A stretch of 64,000 nucleotides of DNA from the NCBI GenBank assembly GCA_024336345.1, contig JANFOG010000007.1, positions 868,001 through 932,000 on the forward strand, given 5' to 3'. Of this stretch, positions 44,633 through 55,292 are shown one piece after another. This stretch comes from Mariannaea sp. PMI_226 (lineage: Eukaryota > Ascomycota > Sordariomycetes > Hypocreales > Nectriaceae). Each line of letters opens with the position of its first letter. Positions within the stretch are counted from its first letter, which is position 1. Position numbers and translations under genes: made by a program. The notes below the pieces were generated by a model. The model was given only the letters and a program-made list of their open reading frames with translations, had not been told where the DNA came from and searched no databases.

Positions 44633-46429
44633 TCAGACATCTGGCTGAGACTTTTCCCGCCTTCGCAAACGCACCATCTGAATCATTTCTGTCCAGAACC
44701 CAACCGGCGGCTCAGAAAAGGAGTTTTCATAGGCGTCAATTTGAGGTCGCTCCCAGACCAGATCGACTTCATGGGGCCTGATGTAACGGGTCCTCTTTAC
44801 AATCTTCCATCCACCAAAGAGGATGACTGCGAGGATCTGCATGGAGTAGTTTTGGAAAAACACCTCGGTATCCCACTTTGGTCGGAAGGCGTAGTATCCA
44901 TAGGTGAGAAGGATCACACCCTGAACCACCAGGGCGATGTAGGCGCCGTAAGGTTGAAAGTATCCACAGTAAGGTCTCTCAGTTTTGCGGTCCACACCTT
45001 GGACCTCGCAGGCTTTATGGTAGTTGATAAAAGTGATAGACATGATCATAAAGGTGATGAGGCCGCCACCAGTCACGATACTGATGAGCCAGCTCAGAAC
45101 CTTGGCCGAACCGTTGGCGACCTGAAGGAAAGAAAGAAAGGGGAAGCACATGACCACACAGAAACACCAAATGGGAACGCCTCTCCTGTTACAATAACGC
45201 AGGAATCTAGGCGCACGGCCCTCGAGAGCCAGGGAGTAGAGTGCTCGAGTAGCGCAGTAGGTGTAAGTGTTTCCTGCAGAGAAAATAGAGGTCAAGATCA
45301 AAAAATTGACAATGTGAGGCAAAACTTTGATGCCAAGAGACTCCATCGCAATGACATATGGAGAAGCGGCTGCGCTGCCGGTGCTACCGTTTCCAAAGTA
45401 AATCTTAACAAGGGTCGGGTCATTGTAAGCGCAGACAATTCCAACTGTCAAGGCGCCGATGACGAAGAAGATGCAGAATCGATAGTAGACTGTTTTGAAG
45501 GCAGACTTGATAAAGATGCTTGGGCGTTGGGCCTCAGCCGATACCATTGAAATGTACTCAGGGCCAACAACGGTAAAGGCAGCGCTCCAAAGGCAGGCAA
45601 GGAAGCCTTCGAATCGACCCTTGTCTCCTCCACTAAGGTATTCGGCAAAAGAACCGGGGTTTGAGAAGTGTCGAAATCCATACGCATCATGCTTAGGGTT
45701 GCCACCGCACATGGTAACCAACGTAAATGAGAATAGGATAAAGATCAAGATGAGCTTTCCGCCAGAAAGCCAGAATTCGGCTTCCCCATAGAACTTGACT
45801 GCAAGAATATTGAGAGTTCTTACAAAGATAGTTAGTAGATGATTTATGAAACTGGGAATTGAGAGAAATGAGGTTGCAGCATTGGGGAAGGGAACAAGAA
45901 AGAGACAACATTGATTAACTAGGTCTTACCCATAGCAGACAATGACGGCAGCGCAGACCCCAGCAGTAGGGCCGGGGTTTGTAACATCTGCATTCCAAAA
46001 GGAGATGACAAATGTCAGCGCGGTAATCTCGAAAGGAATCACCAGGGCTTCGTAAAGGAAAAAGTTCCAGCCGGCCAAGAAGCCCAGCGCATCGTCAACC
46101 CAATACCCAGCGAGGCGGACAAATCCACCTGCAATAGGCATGTAGGTACTCATTTCAGCGATAGAGTTATTGACAAGGGCGAGCACGAGGGAGTAGAGTG
46201 CATATGCAATCAGGAGGCTACCAGGCCCGCCTTTGGCAAGACCACCACCAATGCTAATGAAGAGAGCCGTTCCAATGGAACCACCAGCAGCAATGAGCTG
46301 GATCTGACGGTTATTGAGCCGCCGGTGGAGGTGGCCCATCTTGGAGTCCTCCACATGCTCCACATGTTGCAAGCTACCGGCATTGGCCAGGTCAGCATCC
46401 TTGATATGCTTCTCCTTCTCTGACTGCAT
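44633..46429 (-). CDS. amino-acid permease (APC superfamily, yeast-type AAT family)
   Basis: Exons 45930-46429 and 44633-45818, joined by a 111-nt intron (1686 nt, 561 aa). The start is the ATG giving MQSEKEKHIKDADLANAG. An upstream in-frame extension lacks a better ATG. After a hydrophilic N-tail come the conserved helix-1 sequence AAGGSIGTALFISIGGGLAK, the helix-3 AEMSTYMPIAGGFVRLAGY, and a phrase in helix 6 typical of fungal AAT permeases, VVGPEYISMVSAEAQRP. About 12 membrane helices are apparent. It should take up amino acids by proton symport at the plasma membrane. Substrate range cannot be read from the sequence. Neighbours are unrelated. Confidence 0.92.
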
Positions 46430-48176
46430 CGTGGAGATGCAAGGAAGGGATTGTGTTAAGGGACAAAACTGAGGGTATGAGAGAGTAAGGCAATTGGAGG
46501 GATGTCGAGGGCGCACAAGGAAAACAGCTTGTTTGAAGTAGATGGAAAATCACAAGTCGGAATGCAAGGCTATTTAAATAAATCAAGATCTAGAGAACTA
46601 CCGCATTGACCTAAGACAGTCTTCCCCATGGGGAACCCCAGCTTTCGGTGGAACCGATAAACCAGGATCATACAGGGTGGTGAAGAGTGAGTCTGGGGGG
46701 AAACAATCATCGACTGGGTTATGTCATAGCTTCGTCTCCAAACCTTTCACAAACAACAATTCCTCCTACCCGTGGCATAACTTTGCGGCAATCATGTCTC
46801 TTTCTAGCTAAGCTCGACCTATCAGTGTGGTTGGCCTTGCCACCATACAGATGCGGTGAAGTTGGCAGTTGTCAAGTAGAAGTGGAGATGTCTGGGCGTC
46901 TGCATTTGATACGCAGAGGGGAACCAGTTTGTGGCATATCCAGGGGCTCAAGGGGCTATAGTGTGCAATATCTCGGGCCAGAGGAAAAGTGTAACGCTAC
47001 AGGATCTGTCGTCACTAAATTCTTTGGACTTTTTGAGATTCTCAAATGAAGTTTACGATATGCCAAATCGCCATTCAATTCAATTTATCGCACAATTTTC
47101 AAGGAATTTTCGCTTTACTGCGGGGTAGAATGCTTGACAGTACATCTCTGATTCAGGACCATGACGATCTCTCAATCATCCTAGAGTACATGGCTTCCTC
47201 TGCAGATCATGGTTGCTTGGTGAAGAAGAAGGGATAGTATAGATCCTCGCGCCAGCCGCACCCAGCCGCACTAACATCTCCAAGCGGCGACCCCACAGTG
47301 GCTTGAAGTGACACAATCACTGACACTACCTAAAAAGTGTTTAGTGGTGAATTGGTCAGGCGAAGCCGAAGGGGCAACCCGACTGGCTCCTCGGGTTCGA
47401 AAGCCGAAGGAGACGTAGCGAAAGGATGTTAAGCTCCCAAGCCTCTTATTCACCTATTGCTTCAAGCCCGTCAACACAATGATCAGTGACGATAGTACTC
47501 AATTAGTGCCGATCAATAAAAAAAGTGCTTATGCGTTTGGAAATCCGCAATTGCCCAATCCGAAATGATTGATGGTTCACAAGGGTCTAAGAAACCCACG
47601 CACCATAACAATGGTGCTATCGTGAAGTTGGCTATTGAGAGACGAGTAACCGAAAATATTGGGCACCAAGAGTGTGTTAGCTGCCTATAGATAAGAAAGA
47701 GTCTAAGAGACGGAGACGGAGCCCGTGCCTAGTAGCTGCTCTGCCAAGCATTCGGATTTTGAATCGTATAACAAGAAGTCTATGTCGCACTCGCCGCAAC
47801 TTGGTCCTGAAGCAAGATAAACTGCTAGATAAGTTCGGCATGCATAAGGTTGTGGGCAATCTATGAGAAACCCCCCATTTATGTCTATAGCTCGCAATAC
47901 AAAAAGCTAGGAGGGAAATCGACACAGACTTAACAAGGATCGAAAGAAAAGCATTGGCAATACGTAATTATGTTGCCTCATGCCATCATAAAGAAAAGTA
48001 GCTGTTTCTTCCTGCTCACATCTCGCTGGTAGATGATAATCAAGTAGTGTAAATGTCAGTTTTATTCTTGTATAACTTCTACAATTTGGTTGTAATACAA
48101 TGGAAACGCTCGCTAATAACAAACTTTCGGCAGTTACAGTCCTGTAAACATCATCATGGCCTTTTTAATCTCTTCT
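46430..48176. other. intergenic
   Basis: About 1.75 kb holding the permease promoter on the left and the 3' flank of the 2OG oxygenase on the right. Around 47350-47405 there are A-box-like (TAGTGGTGAATTGG) and B-box-like (GGGTTCGAAA) phrases 45-50 bp apart, but no tRNA cloverleaf folds by eye. No protein-coding gene supported. Confidence 0.5.
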
Positions 48177-49287
48177 TTAGTCCTCAATCTCGTAAATCTC
48201 CTCAAGCATATCTTCAAGGAACTCCTTCTGCTCCTGGATAAACCTGCGGGCAGCGGGGATATCATAGGGGCGCTTGGCAATCTCGCGATTGCGCTCCTGT
48301 TTCTGGAAGTGTCGGATGCGCTCCTCGAGGATCTCGAATCTGTACTCGGTATACTGGTGGTAAAGAGTAGAGAGGTCGGAAATACCACGGACACCTGTCA
48401 GGACGGTCTCATCCTTCATAAGAGGGTTCTTAGCGCGGAAAGAAGTGACCATGGCAATACGCTCGCGTCCACCAAAGGCCTTGAGAGCCTGGTGCTCAAT
48501 GTAACGGCCCTGCATGACAACAGCAGTGCCTTCGGCGGGGCCACGAACCATCCTGGAGCTTCCATCGGGAAGTCGAAGAGCAGTCTCTCCGCCGACCATG
48601 CCGTCGCAGTTGGAAAGCATGGTGACAACGACGAAGGGGTAGGAGTCGTAGTGCCAGGCGACGGCAGAGGTGTCAGCCTTGCCAGCCATATCCTTGGAGT
48701 CGGGATGTTCAACACTGTTTTCGCCGGCATCGTTGATGGAGATGTTGATGTTGGCAATGTCAAAGTCGATGGCAGGGATCAGCTCAACTCCAGCAATGTC
48801 TGAAATTGTCTTGAGAACCTCTGGGGACTTCCACACGTCGTAAGTGAAAGGGGCACGGCTACACTAATGTTAGCATATAAAATGCAAGGTACTGGGCTTG
48901 AAGGGGAATATCTTACTCAGGGCCCATTCCACGAACCATGTTCTTAATGAAGCCAGAGGTGTACTGGCAGTCACGGAGGACAGGCTCACTGAAGATCTCG
49001 GCGCGCATCTGCTCAACGGCCTCGGGAGTAAAGAGTCGGAAGGGCTCGCAGACAGCGGTGGGAGCAATGCCGCAGCCCTCAAGGCCAATGTCCTTCATGG
49101 TGGTGATGTTCTTGGGGGGCACATAGTTGAGATGCTTCTCAGCATTGAAGGGCTCGCGCTTAGTCATGGCAGCCTCATCAATCAGAAACTGAGGCATGGC
49201 ATTGGTAGGGCGAGTGGCTCGCTTGGTCTTGGAAGCGATAGGCTTGGGAGCCTTCTTGACCACGGGGGTGTCGACGAGAGCAGGCAT
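48177..49287 (-). CDS. 2-oxoglutarate/Fe(II)-dependent oxygenase-like protein
   Basis: Exons 48917-49287 and 48177-48858 (1053 nt, 350 aa). The first exon gives a basic N-tail (KKAPKPIASKTKRATRP) and a helical domain. The second exon carries the likely metal site: AWHYDSYPFVVV (HxD), an ETALRLPDG turn, and the distal histidine in QGRYIEHQAL. It is followed by RIAMVTSFRAKNP, whose Arg would bind 2-oxoglutarate. This is the expected order for a double-stranded beta-helix hydroxylase. The C-terminus is a charged helix (EEILEERIRHFQKQ-like). The protein seems conserved in filamentous fungi, but its substrate is unknown to me. No neighbour suggests a pathway. The short intron (48859-48916) is unambiguous. 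Confidence 0.78.
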
Positions 49288-51119
49288 TGTGATGATTTGT
49301 TTGGTAAATGAATAAGCTCAGGTTGTATGGATGGGCCAGTGCTGGAGTGTTTGTAAAGAGAATAGAAGAGGATGCGACGAGGCTGTTATGAGCGTTGTTC
49401 GACTAACTTGAAAAAATAGATTCGAAAGTTAAATGCTGGGACATCTTATATACTTGATCTGGTCCGTTCTAGAGCTGCAGATAGAAGCCCTCAGATTTTG
49501 CCATCCTCGTGAACAAGTCAGTCCGCTTCAAGTGTGGACGCCCCCCGCAGGAGAACATGTCGGATTATCCGCGAGTCCCATATTGGGCAAGGCTTCCGCC
49601 GGTGGCTCTCATTCATACTACCCGATGTGGCATTGGGAGATATGTTTATCTAGCTCTAGACTGTTGAGAGAACGGATGTCAATACCGATAACGCGCTATT
49701 CGAAGCCACTAAGACCCGATCTTGGTCACGTTACACACCCAGAGCATCACCTTTGGGCCACTACACACGAAACACGTTTTGAGCTGTATCGTGTCATTAG
49801 CTGCACATTTATTACACAGAAGCCAATGGAGATGAAAGATAATCATGTCCCCAATGACCTTTGAGCCTTGCTCTCAAGCGGGCTCAACCCCAAGTTTGAG
49901 GTTCCCCTGCGCTAGGCGGCAGTGTCCACCCGGGAGATTGTCCTCTCACCCCACGGTGCTAGCCCTGAGCAGTCTTCTATGATATTCTCACCAAATTGAT
50001 AAAAATCAGGATTATCCTCGATAGTGAAGCCTCTTGCAATAAATGGGAAGGGCAAAAGTTATTGGCAAGCCTGGAGACGTTCTCATCTTTTCCCAAGGAC
50101 AAACTGTTCGTCGATACTCGTGACGAAGTCCTCGATTTCGGGACCATCTAGAACCTACTGAGGTAATTAAGTTGTTTACGATATTGGGGGGCAGTGGAGG
50201 AAATAGCGAATCAGTGATATTGTTATATTCTCCACGATAACTCTCCACGGTCTTCAGCGAAAGACAGGTCAAGAGGGCAGGGGGACTGCAAAAGCAGACG
50301 GAGAATCGGGCGATTATTAGCCGGAGTGGGAGCTCCCCAGGGCCCGGCAGATCCGACACGGGGGATAACATGATCACACGGCTCATGATTGCAAAGACGT
50401 GTGGGCTACGGGATATCTAAAGTGCGGGGTATGTCCCTGAATCGGATTTGATGGCTGCAAAGTTGAGTACTTTAGACTACGGGGTAAATTAGATTTCGTT
50501 CTACCGTCGAATGGAACCCCTGTGCTGAGCGATACGGATGTTTTGGGTTATAGACATCCATGTAATCCCCAACTTGATGCCGCTTCGGAGATCCATTTTT
50601 AGGGCGCGAGTAATGGCATCGTCTATATTATCATAATGCGGAGAGCCAATCTGTCAAACTGGATGTGGCTTATCTTATTGACATGGATCGGGTTGGATTC
50701 GGCTCGGATGCGGAAACGCCTCTAACACAAACGTATAGTCTTCGGACGAGTATCCGAGCTGGTGGGCGGGCTTCAATTCTTCTGCGAACAACTTCTCTAT
50801 AAACAGGAAAAAAAAAGAGAGTACAGTCTTCTACGGCTTGTTCTCATACACTTTGCCACATAGAGACGAGAAGGGATATCTGGGCCACTATACGCTAATA
50901 AATTTGCTTCTTATGTTTCAACTTACCTTAACTGCCATCCATAAATACCACCAAGACTCATAGTACAGCTAGCCAGTGTGAAGAATATCTTTTGTCCAAT
51001 TTTCATCTCTTCCTTTTCTCAACCCCGAATAGCGTGCGCCATTAATCGGCTTCGTGTACATCATTGCCCAGGCATCATAAGAACTTCGCTCGCCGCCGCC
51101 AACTAGTCAAGTTATTGCA
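49288..51119. other. intergenic
   Basis: About 1.8 kb with no supportable gene. The left side should be the promoter of the 2OG oxygenase and the right side that of the RidA-family gene. A 124-codon frame on the minus strand (50012-50386) looks non-biological. Homopolymer A near 50810. Confidence 0.5.
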
Positions 51120-51587
51120 ATGTCCTCTCAGCAACAGGGCACTCGCCGTGAGCACGATGGTGTAGTCTTTCAGACAGCGCCCGAGCATACTACAACCTAT
51201 GAGCCACTCGGCTGCTCAGCCACCGTCACCGTTCCCGCAAACACGGCGACTGTGATAACGTCCGGACATATCGGGGCTGACAAAAGTGGACAAGTCCCGT
51301 CCGATGTGGAAGAGCAGTTGGAACTAGCATTTAAAAATGTTGAGATATCGTTGAAGCACGCAGGAGTTTCAGAGGGGTGGAACGCGGTCTACCATATGAC
51401 CACCTATCACATGGCAGAGCTCATGCAGGAACCAAACAACAGATCAGTGTTCTTCAGGGTCAGGAACAAATACATCGGGGAGAACATGCCAGCGTGGACC
51501 GGCATTACCGTTCCTCGACTATATGGAGGCGCGTTGCTGGAGATGACAATTTATGCCACTGCCCCTACGCCCAAAGCCAGTCTTTGA
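51120..51587 (+). CDS. RidA / YjgF / UK114 family protein
   Basis: An intronless 155-aa frame. The family core is visible: SATVTVPANTATVITSGHIG at the first strand, a VEEQLELAFKNVEISLKHAG helix, and then VYHMTTYHMAEL. The conserved end AWTGITVPRLYGGALLEMTI follows; its Arg sits where RidA proteins keep the arginine that binds the enamine/imine carboxylate. Canonical members deaminate reactive 2-aminoacrylate formed by PLP enzymes. Fungal paralogues of this size are often attached to secondary-metabolite or amino-acid pathways. The N-terminal 30 residues extend beyond the usual 130-residue length. No pathway neighbour is obvious. Family is clear, specific role open. Confidence 0.85.
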   Translation: MSSQQQGTRREHDGVVFQTAPEHTTTYEPLGCSATVTVPANTATVITSGHIGADKSGQVPSDVEEQLELAFKNVEISLKHAGVSEGWNAVYHMTTYHMAELMQEPNNRSVFFRVRNKYIGENMPAWTGITVPRLYGGALLEMTIYATAPTPKASL

Positions 51588-52228
51588 GCGTTGGACAAAA
51601 GCTGCGTCATACACGCTAGCATGGGACCAAGTCACTGGAAGAGACTGAGAAGACCACAATTGTCTACAATTCTTCAAGAAGCCAATGTACCACTGTCTGC
51701 GGCTTCCTTACAAAAGATATTACCCTGATCATATACGCAAAAATGGCAGTCTTTTTGTTTTATTCAATCCTAATGGCTCTTGTCTTTCCACTTCCAAAAT
51801 TGGATTGTTGGCTCCCCGACCCAGTTGTTGTGGTGCCATTCACGAATCTTCCTCGAAGCAATCTGTGTTATTTTAGTGTCGGTTTTCTTTTTTTCCTCCC
51901 AGAAAAATAGTAAATCACTGTAACAATAGATAAAAAAAATAAGATCAAAATGACGCTAATCAATCTACATAGAATTTCTGTTGTTTGGTTGAATCCTGTA
52001 TAGGTAGGGCGACTTTTGTTCGGATACGATTTATAATAAGCAACTCCGCGTGACCGATACTGTGTTCTCATCTCATAGGAGTCCCAAACTGCTCTGCTCT
52101 GTTCATCCAGTGCTCATAACACTGTGTCCAGGTAGCTTTCAGAGTTTAGCGAGATTACACAGACCGCTTCTTCTTTCAAGAACCTGTCACTACCTTGCAA
52201 GCAACTTGACCTGCTTCCGATAGGCATT
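51588..52228. other. intergenic
   Basis: About 640 bp separating two same-strand genes, with T-rich sequence near 51880-51940. The right end is the promoter of the acidic coiled-coil protein. No gene supported. Confidence 0.5.
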
Positions 52229-53788
52229 ATGGACAATCTTAACCCTTCTAAAAAGGCTCAGCTGAAAGAGGTAGCCGACCTCATGCTAGAGATCTATCGA
52301 ACCCTCGCACGCATGCAATACCTTGATCCAGCATGGATTCAGGAGGGCCCACACGGCGTGGACGACGATCTTCTCCAAATGTTCGAGTCCCATAATCTGG
52401 ATCCATGTGTCATATACCTCTACAGCATACTGCCTTACGTTGACACAGGAGGCGTGGCAGAGGTAGATTTCTTTCAAGGCAGTGAATTCGCCGATTTTCG
52501 TAGGAGCGAACATGTGGAGCGCGGCCGGGATCCGTTCTATGATTCACAGGTTATGCCCCCATGGATGACACCTTTATCACTGCTAGGCAATCATCAAAGT
52601 GTTATTATCTATGATTCTCGGAAGCACGAAATAGCAATCCTAGATCAAGAGTCTGGAGGAAGCACCGACCATAATATCAATGAAGTTCTGGAGGCACAGA
52701 AAGATGAAGAATCTGACGGAGAGAAAGAGGAGGAAATCGAGCGCGATGAAGAATACTACGATGAAGAAGAGGGTGACGAGGACGAGGACGAGGACGACAC
52801 AGACGAAGATGATGGAGGAAGCGAGGGACCGTTTGATGAGATGGCAAGCCGGCCAGCTGACAGAGTCCTACGTGACATTGTCCAGTGGTATAACGAGCTG
52901 ATCGAAATACCAGGGGGTGGTGAACGATCAGGACGAGAATGGGCAAAAGAGATTGTGAAGCCCTTGTACACAAAGCTTGGTTGGCCTGAAGCTGATTTCG
53001 ACGGCGAGGCTTTCTTAGTAGAGCAAGCACGTGCGTCCGCTGCTGCTACGGCCAAGTACAACTCGGAAGAACTCATCAGGGAAGCCCAGATATATCGAGG
53101 GTATTTGGAAGAGTCAGACAGCCTTGCCATGCATCAGAGGCGACAGAAACTCGCCGAGTCCAAAACAACCGACGAAGAGTGGGTTTCGCGTTGGGAATTG
53201 TGGCACGCGGAATCAACCAATTGCCACAACGTGGAGAGGCTTAAGGATGCGGAGGCAGCGAGAGATCGAACCAGTATAGACGGGCATTCTCAAAAACTTG
53301 AAGAATTGCCGTTGTGGGAATTGAAGCAACTACGAGAAGACTTGTGGTCGGAAAAACGCCAGCTCAAGAGACTAGAACAAAATTTCAACGACATATCCAT
53401 CAACGAGGGAGAAATCAACCAAGTCGTGCAGGGAAAACTCCGTCGCGCATTAAAGCGAGTGGCAATATATCAGAAGGCCTACGAAGCATCTAAAAATGAC
53501 GCTGAGCGGCTTTGCCCTGGTAAATCTTGGCCGTCCGGTCCTGGCGTTGAGACCCTTGGATTTGATGTCAAGGCACGGCTGGAGCAGTTAACCAAATCCA
53601 TTGAACATTCGCAGAGCTGGGTTAAAGACATCAAAAACTGGAGGACTCAGTTACCAGAAGCTGCTACTCAGGCAAAACGATTGGCCCAGGCTAAAATCGA
53701 CCAACATGAGGGCATAATCAAAACGCTCGAAGCACAGAAATCTGCACTGGTATTGGAGATGGAGAAACTTTGCAGTGAAAATGAGTAG
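52229..53788 (+). CDS. uncharacterised acidic, coiled-coil protein, 519 aa
   Basis: A single-exon frame from MDNLNPSKKAQLKEV to the stop at 53786. The N-terminal 140 residues look globular (MQYLDPAWIQEGPHGVDDD; VIYLYSILPYVDTGG; GSEFADFRRSEH) and resemble, from memory, hypothetical fungal proteins with a DPxVIxLxxxLPYVD-like phrase. Residues about 160-205 are a run of Glu and Asp with few other residues. A second helical region follows. The last 200 residues are heptad-rich and charged, compatible with a coiled coil. No signal peptide or membrane helix. Intronless structure is unlike most neighbours. The name and role of the family are unknown to me. Expression is plausible given the length and protein-like codon pattern. 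Confidence 0.72.
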   Translation: MDNLNPSKKAQLKEVADLMLEIYRTLARMQYLDPAWIQEGPHGVDDDLLQMFESHNLDPCVIYLYSILPYVDTGGVAEVDFFQGSEFADFRRSEHVERGRDPFYDSQVMPPWMTPLSLLGNHQSVIIYDSRKHEIAILDQESGGSTDHNINEVLEAQKDEESDGEKEEEIERDEEYYDEEEGDEDEDEDDTDEDDGGSEGPFDEMASRPADRVLRDIVQWYNELIEIPGGGERSGREWAKEIVKPLYTKLGWPEADFDGEAFLVEQARASAAATAKYNSEELIREAQIYRGYLEESDSLAMHQRRQKLAESKTTDEEWVSRWELWHAESTNCHNVERLKDAEAARDRTSIDGHSQKLEELPLWELKQLREDLWSEKRQLKRLEQNFNDISINEGEINQVVQGKLRRALKRVAIYQKAYEASKNDAERLCPGKSWPSGPGVETLGFDVKARLEQLTKSIEHSQSWVKDIKNWRTQLPEAATQAKRLAQAKIDQHEGIIKTLEAQKSALVLEMEKLCSENE

Positions 53789-53987
53789 AGCCCGTCTACT
53801 TGATGTAAGATGTTAGAGGAGCTTTGCGCAGTCCATGCTCGTTTTAGTTCCAAGTTGGACTTGAAATGAAAAAGTATCAGCCATAGTGACTCCAGCACAG
53901 TCAACACTAGGTAGACAAATGAATGACGATGTGATACGAGTTGAGCATGTATTGTAATTTGAATCCTATAGTGCAAAGATATAATAG

Positions 53988-54791
53988 TTAAACGGCCGAA
54001 CTAGTAGCAATGTTTGAAATATACTCCTCAAACTCTCCTTGGTTCCGTGTCTGTATATATACAGAACCGGGACCAGTAAACCGACAAACGAAACCTTCAC
54101 CCGTCTTCATGGCGGCCCTAGTCCCGCCTCCCGCCTTCTCCATTTTATACTCACAGCTCCAAGCGACAAGATGGCCATTATCAACAATGTGCTCTTCGCC
54201 AGGATGAAGCTAGCAATTCTGTAAGTAGGATGCGCAGACGAAGGGCGGACACTCATTGAATAAAGCGTGTAAGGGTCTTGTCCAACTTACATCGAGACGA
54301 TCCACAGCGCCGAAACTTGTCAACCAGATAATACCTTCACCCCCTATACGCTGGATAACCAAATCCTCGCCTGAAAGGAGGCTCTTAGAGAGGGACTGTG
54401 TCACTTGCTCCCCAGTAATCCCGTCGGTGGAGGCTAGGTATGCATCCCTTCCGATCATCCAGGTTTGCGGACCATTGAGGCGCAACGTAACAATGTCGCC
54501 GAATAGAGTCGGGCCTAGAGCAACCCGCCCGGGACCCGAATATTTGGACTCAGACATGCTGTAGCCGGTGATGAGTTTCTTAAAGGAGAAATGACGCTCG
54601 CCCACCAGTGTAATAGTGCCCGACATGTGGATCATGGCGCCCGGCACGCAGGTGATGGTGGTACCCTTCTGCAGGTTCAAGTTGAGTACAGCGTTGGTGT
54701 CTCGGTGTGTGATGTTGAAGCTGCCGCCATTGAATTCGCCAAAGTCATTTTGCGAAGGCGCTCTACCTACATGGGGGTTCTGGTGTGACAT
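53988..54791 (-). CDS. AIM24-family protein (DUF124-type)
   Basis: Exons 54291-54791 and 53988-54209 (723 nt, 240 aa). The start is the ATG giving MSHQNPHVGRAP. The protein has the repeated beta-hairpin pattern of the TRAP-like AIM24 fold: NLQKGTTITCVPGAMIHMSG, then GGEGIIWLTSFGAVDRLD, followed after the intron by LHPGEEHIVDNGHLVAWS. The C-terminal GPGSVYIQTRN completes the signature. In yeast, Aim24 is a mitochondrial inner-membrane protein linked to cristae organisation. Other fungal members like this one, without a presequence, are cytosolic or unplaced. The acceptor is the AG of GCTAG at 54210-54211; the earlier TACAG would run into a stop. Confidence 0.85.
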
Positions 54792-55292
54792 GTTTGAGTT
54801 CGTATGGAAGAAAAATAAAAGCAATAATAAGACACATAAATCTTCGAAAATATGTCTCGTATGCTATGTTTAATATGCTGGAGGAGCCGATGGTACAAAG
54901 AGAACTGGCCAATACGCCGTTTATTCTTTTTATACCAATAAATCCCCAACCAAGTTCTTAGGTCAGATTCCTCCTGACGCTGGTCTTAGTCAAGCTTTTT
55001 TTTCTTCTATTTTTATCTACTCTTCAATGCATATGACATGAGAAAAAAAAAGGACATTTATTAGTCCTACAGTGTGTAGTACCGACCGTCATCCCGTCAT
55101 CTTGGCTGCATCCGCTTCCAGTGAAGTGAGATTCAACTTCCGCATGTTGCGCTTCATTCACCTCTCATCGCGAATCTTTGCCAGAATCCTCCTGACTGTG
55201 TCCAGATTACCAACTTCCTTATCAGATATCCATAAACCTCATTCCTGGCTCATATTCTCTATTCAAAAGAATGACCTGCGCTAAGTATACGT
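54792..55292. other. intergenic
   Basis: About 500 bp, A/T-rich with A- and T-runs near 54995 and 55045. It contains the AIM24-like gene promoter and the 3' flank of the GH31 gene. Nothing else seen. Confidence 0.5.

Noticed and set aside
44741..45550. 269-codon frame antisense to the amino-acid permease
   Set aside because: It mirrors the codon pattern of the permease exon on the other strand, a common shadow; translation lacks any domain.
47380..47405. tRNA-like B box
   Set aside because: The surrounding bases do not fold into a tRNA; kept only as a low-interest finding.
50012..50386. 124-codon minus-strand frame
   Set aside because: No signal, domain or splice context; translation looks random.
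52677..53130. Minus-strand frames rich in Ser or Arg/Leu opposite the acidic protein
   Set aside because: Direct complement of the Glu/Asp codon run; low complexity.
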